NCBI RefSeq assembly: GCF_030129945.1
Contig: NZ_JARRAF010000025.1
Coordinates: 1-64,000, forward strand
Direction: 5' to 3'
Source of the DNA: Parachitinimonas caeni
GTDB lineage: Bacteria; Pseudomonadota; Gammaproteobacteria; Burkholderiales; Chitinimonadaceae
DNA: 64,000 bases
Made by a program: the position numbers and the translations under genes. Positions 52,558 to 61,966 of this stretch are shown piece after piece. Within the stretch, counting starts at the first letter, position 1, and each line of letters starts with the position of its first letter. A model generated the notes under the pieces. That model worked only from the letters and a program-made list of their open reading frames with translations, was not told the origin of the DNA and ran no database searches.

Positions 52558-54642
52558 GTGAAAACCCCTACGGAGACCCCCCCCTCAAATGCCGTCGCCG
52601 CACCACGCTGGATTAGCCTGATCTTTGGTCTATCGCTACTAGCCTGCGTTGTGCTGGCCGTCTGGAGCTGGCAAGCCAGGCAGGCCGTCGGCGGCCCGGC
52701 GCATATGGTAGAGGCCAGCGATCGTTCGCTATGGCTGGTCATGGCAGATTCCATCTGGAAGTTTGACAAGGATGGCAAGGTACTGCGGCAACTGCACAGC
52801 CAGCGCGATCTCAAGCTCGTTGGTCACATTGGCTCGCTGGCACCGCTACCAGATGGCGAAATCATCCTGAATGATGAAGCAGCCGGCACGCTGCATATCC
52901 TGTCAGCGGAAGGCCGTCACCTCACCCGGATTGATCCCGCCGCGCACTATGGTCACCCACTGGGCCAAAACGCTTACGCCGTTTACGATCCGCGACTCGA
53001 TCGAATCGTCATCAGCGATACCGACAGGCATCGCCTGCTGGCATTTGGACGCGATGGTGCCGCGCGTGGTCAGTCTCCCGGCGGCGAGGATGGCTTGCTC
53101 TACCGCCACCCCGGCCAACTGGTGATTAATGGAGAGGGTTTTCCCTGGCTGGTCGATACCAGCAACCATCGGCTGGTCCAGATTGACGCAGACCTCAAGC
53201 CCATGCAGGAAATCGAGGCCCGAGACCGTCGCTACCTGTGGCCCCATGCCGTGGGCTTTGATCGTGACAACGGCTTCTGGGTGGGTCTGAATAATGATCA
53301 AGGGCTGGGTCGGGTGGTCAATATTGGTCTGGACGGAATCGCCCGTAACGAACTCCCTCTCCCGCAAGGTGCCATCCCCAAGGCCATAGTCAGCCGTGAC
53401 GACGACATGCTGATCACCGACCACGGTAATTTTGAAATACGCCGCTACACACGCTTTGGTCAGCCTCAGGGGCATTTTGGTGATGAGCGCATCAATGCAG
53501 CGCTCGCCGATGCCAAGGCACGCTATCTGGTTTTAGACAGCCTGATGAGGGCCGGTGTAGGGCTAGCCAGCTTGATTGTGGCAGCCTGGTTTGGAAGCCT
53601 GCTCCTGCAGCGCCTGGCGGCCAGCCCAAGGGATTTCAATGGCGTCAGCCTGCCGTTGCCCAAGCTTGGTGGACCGGGCTTGCCGCTTGCGCACGCTTTC
53701 CGTTTTCTTGGCTACCCCTTGTTGCTGGCGCCCCCGCTCATCGCGGCCCCTCTGTTGCCAACATTTTTCCCCGATAACGACATTCACTTGCTGACCGCAC
53801 AGGCTACCACGCTGCTGATGGGATTCACGGCCCTGCTGGTGGCCTTGCCGTTGCGGAGTGATTACTGGCAACGCTGGCGCCGTGGCGAATGGTCGCCGCT
53901 GTGGAAAATGGTCGCCTATCGCCAGCTATGCACCTACCATGCCCGCATTGCTGCGCTATTACACACCGGGGAAAGGATCGAAGGCTACGCGGTCTACTCG
54001 GCCAGCCGCTGGTCGATGCCAGCACTGCTGGTGGTCACCAATCGCCGGCTGATGCTGTGGCCAAGCAGCATGCAGCCGCGCGGCGTCAAGATTCTGGCAC
54101 TGGAGACAGTGGCCGGCGCCACGATCCTGAAGCCGCAGGCTCCCCCTTGGTGGCAAGCCTGGCTACCAAGCTTTCCTTTGCGCTGCATCATTCTGAAGGC
54201 TGCAGGCGAATACAAGGCCATCGAGTTCTACGACCCTGCTGCAGCCTACGATCTGCAACGCGCCCTGCACAACTACGCGATGACGCGCTTGCGTCAATCT
54301 CGCATGGGGATCGACACCAAAGCCGCAACCGACATCCCCTTGCCAGACAAGCTGCGGGGAAACAGCCCACCGGCAGTTCGCAGTGCATTGCTCTCGATGC
54401 TGGTGCCGGGCCTGGGCCAGTACTTTCAAGAGCGCCTGGGGGTTGCATTGGGTTTCATGCTGCTGTGTGGCGGCTTGTTGTTGGGGAGTATCCGCCCCAT
54501 CATCACCCTGATCAGCAGCCACAATGACGTGGATGCCGTCACCCGTACCATGGCCTGGGTCGTCATTCCGCTGCTGTTGATCCTGTGGATCAGCAACATT
54601 CGCGATGCCTATCGTTTTGCCCAGAACGAACGACCCGCCTGA
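52558..54642 (+). CDS. Large membrane protein with an NHL-type beta-propeller region
   Basis: 694 residues from a GTG at 52558 (AGGA upstream). Residues about 18-38 are a membrane anchor; residues about 45-310 contain beta-propeller/NHL-like repeats (RHPGQLVINGEGFPWLVDTSNHRLVQID, YLWPHAVGFDRDNGFWVGLNND). Further membrane segments lie near 330-350, 380-405, 415-430 and at the C-terminus (PGLGQYFQERLGVALGFMLLCGGLLLG). A PH-like cytoplasmic segment lies in between. Function unknown; a terminator follows. Confidence 0.7.
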   Translation: MKTPTETPPSNAVAAPRWISLIFGLSLLACVVLAVWSWQARQAVGGPAHMVEASDRSLWLVMADSIWKFDKDGKVLRQLHSQRDLKLVGHIGSLAPLPDGEIILNDEAAGTLHILSAEGRHLTRIDPAAHYGHPLGQNAYAVYDPRLDRIVISDTDRHRLLAFGRDGAARGQSPGGEDGLLYRHPGQLVINGEGFPWLVDTSNHRLVQIDADLKPMQEIEARDRRYLWPHAVGFDRDNGFWVGLNNDQGLGRVVNIGLDGIARNELPLPQGAIPKAIVSRDDDMLITDHGNFEIRRYTRFGQPQGHFGDERINAALADAKARYLVLDSLMRAGVGLASLIVAAWFGSLLLQRLAASPRDFNGVSLPLPKLGGPGLPLAHAFRFLGYPLLLAPPLIAAPLLPTFFPDNDIHLLTAQATTLLMGFTALLVALPLRSDYWQRWRRGEWSPLWKMVAYRQLCTYHARIAALLHTGERIEGYAVYSASRWSMPALLVVTNRRLMLWPSSMQPRGVKILALETVAGATILKPQAPPWWQAWLPSFPLRCIILKAAGEYKAIEFYDPAAAYDLQRALHNYAMTRLRQSRMGIDTKAATDIPLPDKLRGNSPPAVRSALLSMLVPGLGQYFQERLGVALGFMLLCGGLLLGSIRPIITLISSHNDVDAVTRTMAWVVIPLLLILWISNIRDAYRFAQNERPA

Positions 54643-54682
54643 AGCCGATCAGTAGCCTTGCCAAGCCAGACAGTGGCCAAAC

Positions 54683-54710
54683 AAAAGGGCTGACTCCGGT
54701 CAGCCCTTTT
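54683..54710. terminator. Terminator between convergent genes
   Basis: AAAAGGGCTGAC, loop TCCG, GTCAGCCCTTTT. Confidence 0.88.
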
Positions 54711-54765
54711 GCTTTCATGTGCGCCCATAAGAAGGCGTTCAGATCGTACAAACTACCCTAGGTGT

Positions 54766-55545
54766 CTAACGACCATACTTCAATACCCCCAGTGCCTGCT
54801 CATGCAGGCTGGCTGTCGCCGCCGCCAGCACCCGGCCCTCACTGTGAATCGTCAAAGGAGCGCCATCCCAGTCGGTCATACGTCCGCCAGCCCCCTCGAC
54901 GACTGGCGCCAGCGCAGCAAAGTCATGCAGCTTCAAGCCCTCTTCAATCACCATATCCAGCCCTCCTGTCGCCAGCTGGGCATACAGGTACCCATCGCCC
55001 CCCCACAGGCCAAAATGGCACTGCGTCAACAAGGCATCAAAGCGAGGCCTGCCCTCTTCGGTAAAATACTGAGGCCCAGTGCTACCCAGACGGGCTCTGG
55101 CCAGACCCAACGTAGGCGCACAGCGCACCGACTGGCCATTCAAGGTCGTCGCCTTGCCTTTGACGCCGATCCACCGCTCGTCCAGAACCGGCTGGTCAAT
55201 CACCCCCATAACGGGCCGCCCCTGATACAGCAAGCCGATCAGCGTCACAAATGTGGGGCGACCGGTAACGAAGCTCTTGGTGCCATCAACCGGATCGAGC
55301 ACCCATACCCAGTCGGCTTCTTCACGGACTCGTCCGAATTCCTCGCCAATGATGCCGTCCTCAGGTCTTTCCGCCTCAAGGATTTCTCGCATCGCCTTCT
55401 CGGCGCCCCGGTCTGCGATGGTTACCGGGCTGGCATCCAGCTTGTCATCAACCAGCAACTGGCTTCGATAGTGCGGCAGGATGGCTGCCCTGGCAGCATC
55501 AGCCAGGCGTGGTACCAATGCGAGCAGCGCTTCAGGAACATTCAT
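54766..55545 (-). CDS. hisN: Inositol-monophosphatase-family phosphatase, probably histidinol-phosphatase
   Basis: 259 residues, ATG at 55545 with GGAG upstream. Metal-binding motifs of the family: GEEFG (about 68-72), WVLDPVDGTKSFVTGRPTFVTLIGLL (about 80-105) and a late GLKLHDFAALAPVVEGAGG. The close spacing SFVTGRP is typical of the HisN (histidinol-phosphate phosphatase) branch. No other his gene is nearby, so the symbol is tentative. Confidence 0.8.
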   Translation of the reverse strand: MNVPEALLALVPRLADAARAAILPHYRSQLLVDDKLDASPVTIADRGAEKAMREILEAERPEDGIIGEEFGRVREEADWVWVLDPVDGTKSFVTGRPTFVTLIGLLYQGRPVMGVIDQPVLDERWIGVKGKATTLNGQSVRCAPTLGLARARLGSTGPQYFTEEGRPRFDALLTQCHFGLWGGDGYLYAQLATGGLDMVIEEGLKLHDFAALAPVVEGAGGRMTDWDGAPLTIHSEGRVLAAATASLHEQALGVLKYGR

Positions 55546-55892
55546 GGTCGTCTCCGTTTAAATCGGTGGCGGCACAATAGCGTTATGTGTGGCACTTGTC
55601 ATCGACACTGAGCAGTCTCTTGCACAGCAAGCCTGCAGACGAGACCCCATCGTTCAAGTTTTCAAGTTCTCTCACGACTGCAGGCACAACCTCCTGCACA
55701 CTCTGCCACCGACCATCTATGCTGACATGAAGCCTTCGGACTGACGATTGTGTAGCGGCTGGAATATCATCGCTCGCCAAATTCTTCGGTGAATCAACGA
55801 ACTGGCTTTCACGCACAGATGAACGATGCCAGCTGTGAGGTCTGCAGCATCGGCATCAAGACACGCAGGTATCGAGTAATGCGGGGTAAGTC
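55546..55892. other. Divergent intergenic region
   Basis: 347 bases. A 77-codon minus-strand ORF (55583-55816) shows no recognisable domain or clear ribosome-binding site and is not called as a gene. It probably contains the promoters of the two flanking genes. Confidence 0.4.
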
Positions 55893-56492
55893 ATGGCAAG
55901 CCATCATTACATCTTTGCGTTAGCCTGCGTGAGCGGGTTAAGCCTGCTACAGACAGTGTCTGGCAATACCGCCGACGCAGACGGAATTCGCAGGATCTAC
56001 CAGCTGGAGCACTACAGCTTTCGTGCCCGCAACCTGGCAGAGGCTGTCGAGAACATGGACCGAAGCAGCCCGGTCTTGATCAACCGTCAGCGTTTTCGTG
56101 GCTCAACTCATTGGCAATTGGATGGTTTTGTCAGCTTCAAGCAACAAGCAGGAAAGTGTTTGGTTGACCAGATCGACATTACCCTGCGCGTGAAGACCTT
56201 GCTTCCAAAATGGCTCGATGCCGAAGCGGCAGATGAGAGTATCAAACGTCGTTGGGCCCGCTTTAGTGAGGCTCTGCGGCAACATGAGGCCGGTCACGCC
56301 GAATTCGGCAACAAAGCAGCGGCCGAGCTGCATGAGATTTTGAGCAATTTCCCAGCGGCCGATAATTGTGAGCAGCTGCAGAGTCTGGTAGATGGCACTT
56401 CCGAGGCCGTAATCAGCCGACATGCCCAGGCGGATCAGGAATATGACCAGCAAACGCAACACGGCACCACTCAGGGTGCCGTGTTTCCGTAG
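55893..56492 (+). CDS. Secreted DUF922-type predicted zinc protease
   Basis: 199 residues with a signal peptide to about residue 25. The DUF922 features are clear: a YSFRARNLAEAVENM start, TLLPKWLDAEAADESIKRRWARF, and the HEXXH motif HEAGH at residues 131-135 followed by AEFGNKAAAELH. The family is predicted to be secreted zinc-dependent proteases; activity is inferred from the motif. Confidence 0.85.
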   Translation: MASHHYIFALACVSGLSLLQTVSGNTADADGIRRIYQLEHYSFRARNLAEAVENMDRSSPVLINRQRFRGSTHWQLDGFVSFKQQAGKCLVDQIDITLRVKTLLPKWLDAEAADESIKRRWARFSEALRQHEAGHAEFGNKAAAELHEILSNFPAADNCEQLQSLVDGTSEAVISRHAQADQEYDQQTQHGTTQGAVFP

Positions 56493-56541
56493 CAAGCCAA
56501 CACTATGCAGGCCCCCTACCCGTGGGGGCGTATTCCTGCAA

Positions 56542-58107
56542 TCAGCGAGCGCGCAAGCCGTTGGGGTAGCTCACTTTCAGCGAGTAGGTATTGTCTCGAT
56601 ACGCGTCAACCATCAGATAGACATCGGTTGCTGAAGTCGCAGTCAGCGAACACGTTTCCACCGCGTCGCCACGATAAGGGCGGCAATCCCAGTCCTGACG
56701 ACTTGGCGCTGCACCTTGGCGCAAATACAAATCAGCATCTCCAACCCCATTCAATTCAGCAACCAAGCGGGCACCGGCGGCCAGTTTGAACGGACCAAAC
56801 TGCTTGTTCTGGTCCTGCGACAACGAACCCTCGAACTTCTCCGACTTGTCACCCCCAGGCTGTGGCGGGACAGCGCCATCACTCCCCAGCTCGACAGCAA
56901 ACGACAGCGCCAGCTTCGAGAACTTCAAGGCATGCTGTGCCTGATTACCCATGCTCGCAAAGGTATCCTGCGCAGTATGGATTTTCTTGTTCATGCTGTT
57001 GAAGCTCGCCTCGAAAGGCATGGAGGTCGGGTATCCCTGCGCATTCCACGAAGCATGGTCAGAACAGCCGTAACCACAACGGTCGTAACCAATGCTGAGC
57101 TCTGGCAGATAAGTCTTGATCAGATTGGCCACAAACTCATTCTGTGCATTGTCGGTGTAGTCAGTGTAGATATAAATATCCTTGTCCGACCCCTTGTAGT
57201 TCGTCATGTCGAGCTGGATGACACCCACAACATTGGCATTCTGGCTCTTGAAGCGCTGCGCGATATCCTTGGAACCGCGTAAACCAACCTCTTCGGCGGA
57301 GTAGCCAATGAACTTGATGGTGCGATTCGGCTTGTAGCCATTGGCCAACATCACTCGAATCGCCTCGGTCATTGAGGCAATGCCCGACGCATCGTCATCC
57401 GCACCAGGAGCCAGTGTGGTTTCCGTCATCTGAGTGCCGCCATGAATCGAGTCCAGGTGCCCGCCAACCACCACGATCTCCTCAGGTTTGCTCTGACCCT
57501 TGATGGTCAGCATGACAGACTTCTGCGGCCAGCCGGCATGGGCAATCTGCTCCACGGTTACATCAGAACGGCCACTCGCCAGTGATTGCCACTGTTTGCT
57601 CAACCAATCAGATGCCGCTACACCTGCCTGGGTGGTGTAGTAGCGATTAGTGAATTTGGACAAATCTACAATCGTGCTGCCGATCTTTGACTCCTGCATT
57701 TGCGGCAGCAAAGGCTTGACGATGGACTGATTGTCGATTGCATAAGTTGGACGAGTAAAGTTAGCCGGATTGGCCGGTTGCAGAGCACGTACCGCTTCCT
57801 GGCGAGAGGTATGTGCCACAAAGCCACCGCAACGATGGAGCTCGTCGTGAATCGAATCAGACAGCCCATGCAACACCGATTCGTCCACTTCCACAACATG
57901 CACCTGATCTTGTGAACTCACACCGTCAGCCATCATCATGCCGTTCGGCACATGGCTGGAATCGGCCGCTACGACGCTAGGAACCAGCTTTTGCAGCTGT
58001 CCGAATGCCTGGTCACCCACGGTAATCCAGACTTTCTTGGGTGTCGGCCCAGCGTGTGCGGTGGTAAAGAGCCCTGCCAGCAAGGCTGCGATCAAAGTGC
58101 GTTGCAT
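56542..58107 (-). CDS. Secreted M28-family aminopeptidase with C-terminal PPC domain
   Basis: 521 residues, ATG at 58107 with GGGAG upstream. Signal peptide to residue 19 (TTAHA). M28 dizinc motifs in order: GGHLDS (about 221-226), PGADDDASG (about 241-249), YSAEEVGLRGS (about 276-286), IQLDMTNY, and GYGCSDHASW. A C-terminal pre-peptidase domain (about 410-521; KFEGSLSQDQNKQFGPFKLA) is typical of type II exported enzymes. Probably a secreted leucyl aminopeptidase. Confidence 0.93.
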   Translation of the reverse strand: MQRTLIAALLAGLFTTAHAGPTPKKVWITVGDQAFGQLQKLVPSVVAADSSHVPNGMMMADGVSSQDQVHVVEVDESVLHGLSDSIHDELHRCGGFVAHTSRQEAVRALQPANPANFTRPTYAIDNQSIVKPLLPQMQESKIGSTIVDLSKFTNRYYTTQAGVAASDWLSKQWQSLASGRSDVTVEQIAHAGWPQKSVMLTIKGQSKPEEIVVVGGHLDSIHGGTQMTETTLAPGADDDASGIASMTEAIRVMLANGYKPNRTIKFIGYSAEEVGLRGSKDIAQRFKSQNANVVGVIQLDMTNYKGSDKDIYIYTDYTDNAQNEFVANLIKTYLPELSIGYDRCGYGCSDHASWNAQGYPTSMPFEASFNSMNKKIHTAQDTFASMGNQAQHALKFSKLALSFAVELGSDGAVPPQPGGDKSEKFEGSLSQDQNKQFGPFKLAAGARLVAELNGVGDADLYLRQGAAPSRQDWDCRPYRGDAVETCSLTATSATDVYLMVDAYRDNTYSLKVSYPNGLRAR

Positions 58108-58510
58108 CGTTCTAAACTCCCTCGAAATGGGCTTACGCCTCGTTACCGTTTGATTGCGGCAATTTTATACATTTCGCATAACATGGCAATGATTTTTATT
58201 TCATCGTCATTTTAGAGTTATTTAACAATGCAAGCTCTTCCGAGCCACTCCACGTCGCCCGAATGCGATTGAAGCCCAGCCAAAAGATGGCATGCCCAGT
58301 CATATGGCTAGAAACGAACTCTGCGCTTACTGACCATCCGGTGTTATCCATTAGCAAAACTTAAAAGATTAATGCGCTATATGTTTATGATTTTTAATGC
58401 TGAATTGGTTAATTACTCTAACAGATCCGGTTCCAGCCCCCTTTCCCCTGGTGGGCCACATGCTTGCTGTCTAGTACCATAGCGGCATTAAAACTGACGA
58501 TTGCCAGTAC
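58108..58510. other. Divergent region between the M28 and C15-like genes
   Basis: 403 bases, AT-rich, with no gene. It should hold the promoters of both genes; none could be named confidently. Confidence 0.5.
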
Positions 58511-59722
58511 ATGAAACAACTTGCCCTCGCGCTTGCCCTCACCTTTTCCATAACAACCCACGCCCAAGTTACTGTGGAGGAATCCAGGCTTGAGCAGGCC
58601 ATGAAGAATATCCCGGCCCGCATCATGAATCGCCATGACGCTGAGGTCTCGGCTTTGCGTGAAGCCTTGATACGCGCAACCTCCCCCTCCCAAGCCATAC
58701 AAATCAGCACAGAGCACGGTCGGCGCCTCTGGCAACAGTCAACTCAGCACAACCAGCGAACCGAGGAGTATGAGGATCGTTCGCTTTACTGGTCCCGCCT
58801 GAATGCCACCGCGCTGATGCGTGATTTGCCATTGCGTTTCGAGGCAGATACCACATTTCGCCAATCGCTGATTGACCGATTCGAATGGTCAAGCCGAGGA
58901 ATGGACGACATTCGCTTTCAACCCGGCTACAAGCGCATTCTGATTACAGGTTTTGACCCTTTCCTGCTTGACCGGCGTATTGATCAAGCCAATCCATCCG
59001 GCGTTGCTGCCCAGATGCTTGATGGCATGGTTGTCGAGCTAGGCAAGCAGCGGGCTCAGATTGAAGCTGTCATCTTCCCTGTGCGCTTCGCAGATTTCGA
59101 CTCCGGGATCGTAGAGCGCTTCCTTGCCCCGTATTTGCAAGCACCAGAAGTGGATATGGTAGTTACCCTCAGCATGGGTCGTGAGGGGTTCGATCTTGAG
59201 CATTTCCCTGGGCGCAGACGTAGCGCCAAGGCGCCAGATAATCTGAACATCACGCTTGGTACCAGTCTGCAGCGGCCACTTCCCCCCCGCGCTGGCGACC
59301 ATGAGCTTGAAGGCCCGGAATTTGTCGAATTCTCCTTACCTGTCATGCCCATGCTGACAGTACAAACGCCCTATCTGGTTAGAGACAACCGCAAGGTCTT
59401 GACGCTACAAGGAGAACAAAGCCCAAGTAACCTGGATGAGCTAAAAGGCCAGACGGCCGTGGAAGGTTCAGGCGGGGGGTATTTATCCAACGAAATTTCC
59501 TATCGCAGCCTTCTGCTCAGGCAGCAGCTAGGCAGCAACATTCCAATGGGTCATTTGCACACCCCTGCAATCCAGCATTACAAACGGGATGAGCTTAAGA
59601 AAATCGTGCAGCAGATCGAGAAAATTCTGCAGAACGCTTCGCAAACGCTGACACCTGCTCAACTCAAGCATGTGTCACCCAGTCCGGACAAGCCGCATTG
59701 GTACGAACGACGCGATAAATAG
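58511..59722 (+). CDS. Secreted pyroglutamyl-peptidase I-like (C15) protein, catalytic Cys replaced by Ser
   Basis: 403 residues with a signal peptide to about residue 18 (TTHA), then a helical extension (about 20-135) and a C15-like domain starting ILITGFDPF and NPSG. The expected catalytic residues can be traced: the Glu region GREGFDLEHFPGRRR and the His in MGHLHTP. The Cys of the usual GT-Y-V-C-N is replaced in GGYLSNE by Ser. Cytosolic PGP-I is about 210 residues, so this is a longer, exported relative and may be inactive or altered. Confidence 0.8.
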   Translation: MKQLALALALTFSITTHAQVTVEESRLEQAMKNIPARIMNRHDAEVSALREALIRATSPSQAIQISTEHGRRLWQQSTQHNQRTEEYEDRSLYWSRLNATALMRDLPLRFEADTTFRQSLIDRFEWSSRGMDDIRFQPGYKRILITGFDPFLLDRRIDQANPSGVAAQMLDGMVVELGKQRAQIEAVIFPVRFADFDSGIVERFLAPYLQAPEVDMVVTLSMGREGFDLEHFPGRRRSAKAPDNLNITLGTSLQRPLPPRAGDHELEGPEFVEFSLPVMPMLTVQTPYLVRDNRKVLTLQGEQSPSNLDELKGQTAVEGSGGGYLSNEISYRSLLLRQQLGSNIPMGHLHTPAIQHYKRDELKKIVQQIEKILQNASQTLTPAQLKHVSPSPDKPHWYERRDK

Positions 59723-59743
59723 CCGACAGGAAAGCCAAAAAAA

Positions 59744-59762
59744 AGGGGGCTGCATGCCCCCT
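59744..59762. terminator. Terminator between the C15-like gene and typA (convergent)
   Basis: AGGGGGC and GCCCCCT with a 5-nt loop, preceded by an eight-A run that serves as the T-run for typA on the minus strand. Confidence 0.75.
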
Positions 59763-59784
59763 CGTGTGTTACGGACTTTCCGGC

Positions 59785-61602
59785 TTACTCGGCAGCAGCG
59801 CGTGATGCACGACGGCGTTCGTGCTCACTCAGGAAGCGCTTGCGCAAGCGAATGGTCTGAGGAGTGATTTCAACGAGCTCGTCATCGTCGATAAACTCGA
59901 CCGCATACTCAAGTGTCAACTTGATCGGCGAGGTCAGCTTGACAGCCTCATCCTTACCAGAAGCCCGGATGTTCGTCAGCTGCTTACCCTTGATCGGATT
60001 GACGACCAGGTCATTCTCACGGCTGTGGATACCAATGATCATGCCTTCATACAACTTGTCGCCAGGGCTGACAAACATACGGCCACGATCTTCCAGATTC
60101 CACAACGCATAGGCGACTGCCTCGCCATTTTCCTGCGAAATCAGAACACCATTGCGACGACCAGGAATGTCGGCTTTGATGGGGCCAAATTCGTCAAAAA
60201 TATGGGCCATCAAGCCTGTACCACGTGTCAGCGTCAGGAACTCCCCTTGGAACCCAATCAGACCACGGGCAGGGATCCGATATTCCAGGCGAGTCCGGCC
60301 ATTACCATCAGACTCCATGTTCTGCAGTTCGCCACGACGACGGCCGAGTTCTTCCATGACCGCCCCCTGGTTGTCATCTTCCAGATCCACCGTCAGGTTT
60401 TCATAGGGCTCACATTTGACACCATCAATCTCCTTGAAAACCACACGTGGCTTGCCCACTGCAAGCTCATAGCCTTCGCGACGCATGCTTTCAAGCAGAA
60501 TGGTCAGGTGTAATTCACCACGGCCAGATACGCGGAATACGTCAGTGTCTTCAGTATCTTCGACGCGCAAAGCGACGTTAGTCATCAGCTCTTTAGTCAG
60601 ACGATCACGCACTTGCCGGCTGGTCACAAACTTGCCTTCCGTACCCGCCAACGGAGAGGAGTTGACCATGAAGTCCATCGTCAGGGTAGGCTCATCCACC
60701 TTCGGCAACGGCAAACCAACCGGGTTATCACGATCAGCAATCGTCACGCCGATGCCAACCTCTTCGATACCGGAAACAATAATGATGTCACCCGCCTCAG
60801 CCTCTTCGACCGGCACACGCTCCAGCCCCTGAAAGCCCAGAACCTGGTTGATACGCCCCTGGCCAATCTGTTCTTCACCTTTCATGACCGCAACGACCTG
60901 ACCTGGCTTGATACGGCCATTCTGTACGCGACCAACCCCCAAGCGACCGGTATAGCTGGAGTAATCCAGCGCAGAGATCTGGAACTGCAGCGGCGCCTCC
61001 GAGTCACCCTTCGGGGGCTCGACGTGACGCAGAATGGTGTCAAACAAGGGACGCATATCATCCGACTCAGCACCAACCTCCAGCGTTGCATAACCGTTCA
61101 GTGCGGAAGCATAGACAACCGGGAAATCCAGCTGCTCATCCGTCGCGCCCAAATTTGCGAACAAATCGAAAGTGTGATTGATCACCCAATCCGGGCGAGC
61201 CCCCGGACGGTCAATCTTGTTGATGACAACAATTGGGCGCAGACCCAAGGCCAAGGCCTTCTTGGTCACAAACCGTGTTTGCGGCATCGGGCCTTCCACG
61301 GCATCAACCAGCAACAACACGCCGTCAACCATACCTAACACCCGCTCAACCTCCCCACCGAAATCCGCATGGCCAGGGGTGTCAACGATATTGATATGGG
61401 TGCCTTCGTAATTTACCGCTGTATTTTTCGCCAGGATGGTAATGCCCCGCTCTTTTTCAAGATCGTTCGAGTCCATCACACGCTCGGCGATTTGTTGGTT
61501 CTCCCGGAAGGTACCGGCTTGATGCAAAAGCTTGTCAACCAAGGTGGTTTTACCGTGGTCAACGTGGGCAATGATGGCAATATTTCTTAGCGCGCGCGTC
61601 AT
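59785..61602 (-). CDS. typA: Ribosome-associated GTPase TypA/BipA
   Basis: 605 residues from the ATG at 61602; an in-frame ATG at 61626 adds eight residues. G motifs: [15 protein letters not shown] (G1), [16 protein letters not shown] (G3) and [10 protein letters not shown] (G4). EF-G-like domains follow, ending with the BipA C-terminal signature ([30 protein letters not shown]). Involved in ribosome assembly and stress adaptation. Length normal. Confidence 0.97.
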   Translation of the reverse strand: MTRALRNIAIIAHVDHGKTTLVDKLLHQAGTFRENQQIAERVMDSNDLEKERGITILAKNTAVNYEGTHINIVDTPGHADFGGEVERVLGMVDGVLLLVDAVEGPMPQTRFVTKKALALGLRPIVVINKIDRPGARPDWVINHTFDLFANLGATDEQLDFPVVYASALNGYATLEVGAESDDMRPLFDTILRHVEPPKGDSEAPLQFQISALDYSSYTGRLGVGRVQNGRIKPGQVVAVMKGEEQIGQGRINQVLGFQGLERVPVEEAEAGDIIIVSGIEEVGIGVTIADRDNPVGLPLPKVDEPTLTMDFMVNSSPLAGTEGKFVTSRQVRDRLTKELMTNVALRVEDTEDTDVFRVSGRGELHLTILLESMRREGYELAVGKPRVVFKEIDGVKCEPYENLTVDLEDDNQGAVMEELGRRRGELQNMESDGNGRTRLEYRIPARGLIGFQGEFLTLTRGTGLMAHIFDEFGPIKADIPGRRNGVLISQENGEAVAYALWNLEDRGRMFVSPGDKLYEGMIIGIHSRENDLVVNPIKGKQLTNIRASGKDEAVKLTSPIKLTLEYAVEFIDDDELVEITPQTIRLRKRFLSEHERRRASRAAAE

Positions 61603-61966
61603 GGGACTCTTTGCTGATTGGATCAAAAGGGCGCGATTCTAGCACGCGTCTGTGAACACTTTGTATCTTTCATTTGCTTTTCTCCTTATTTTTCAGGATA
61701 ATGCGCTCGCCTTTGGTTGTATCCAAATGGTTTTCATCGATTCCTGACCTCTTGCGCAGCTTCCTATAGCACTGTTTTGCCTGCGCTCTTGTGGAACCTC
61801 AGCCCGTTTTTTTATTGGCGAACTGTTCCCCGATTCCGGTTAGCGTCGATGTGGCGCTGCCGATCCGCACTACTGCCGATCTCAGCTTTCCTTTTAGTAT
61901 TTGCCCGCTCTTAATTTAGGCCGGGTATGGCGTGCTTTTATCGCCAACAATCCGATAGGACTTTCC
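61603..61966. other. Divergent promoter region of typA and the DEAD-box gene
   Basis: 364 bases. No gene is supported; short ORFs here look spurious. It probably carries the promoters of both genes and a long 5' leader for the helicase. Confidence 0.5.

Noticed and set aside
54709-55611. 300-codon plus-strand ORF opposite the inositol-phosphatase gene
   Set aside because: Antisense to a gene with clear family motifs; no signal or domain of its own.
55583-55816. 77-codon minus-strand ORF
   Set aside because: No ribosome-binding site or domain seen; could be a small gene but not supported.
59821-60513. 230-codon plus-strand ORF opposite typA
   Set aside because: Shadow of the highly conserved typA gene.
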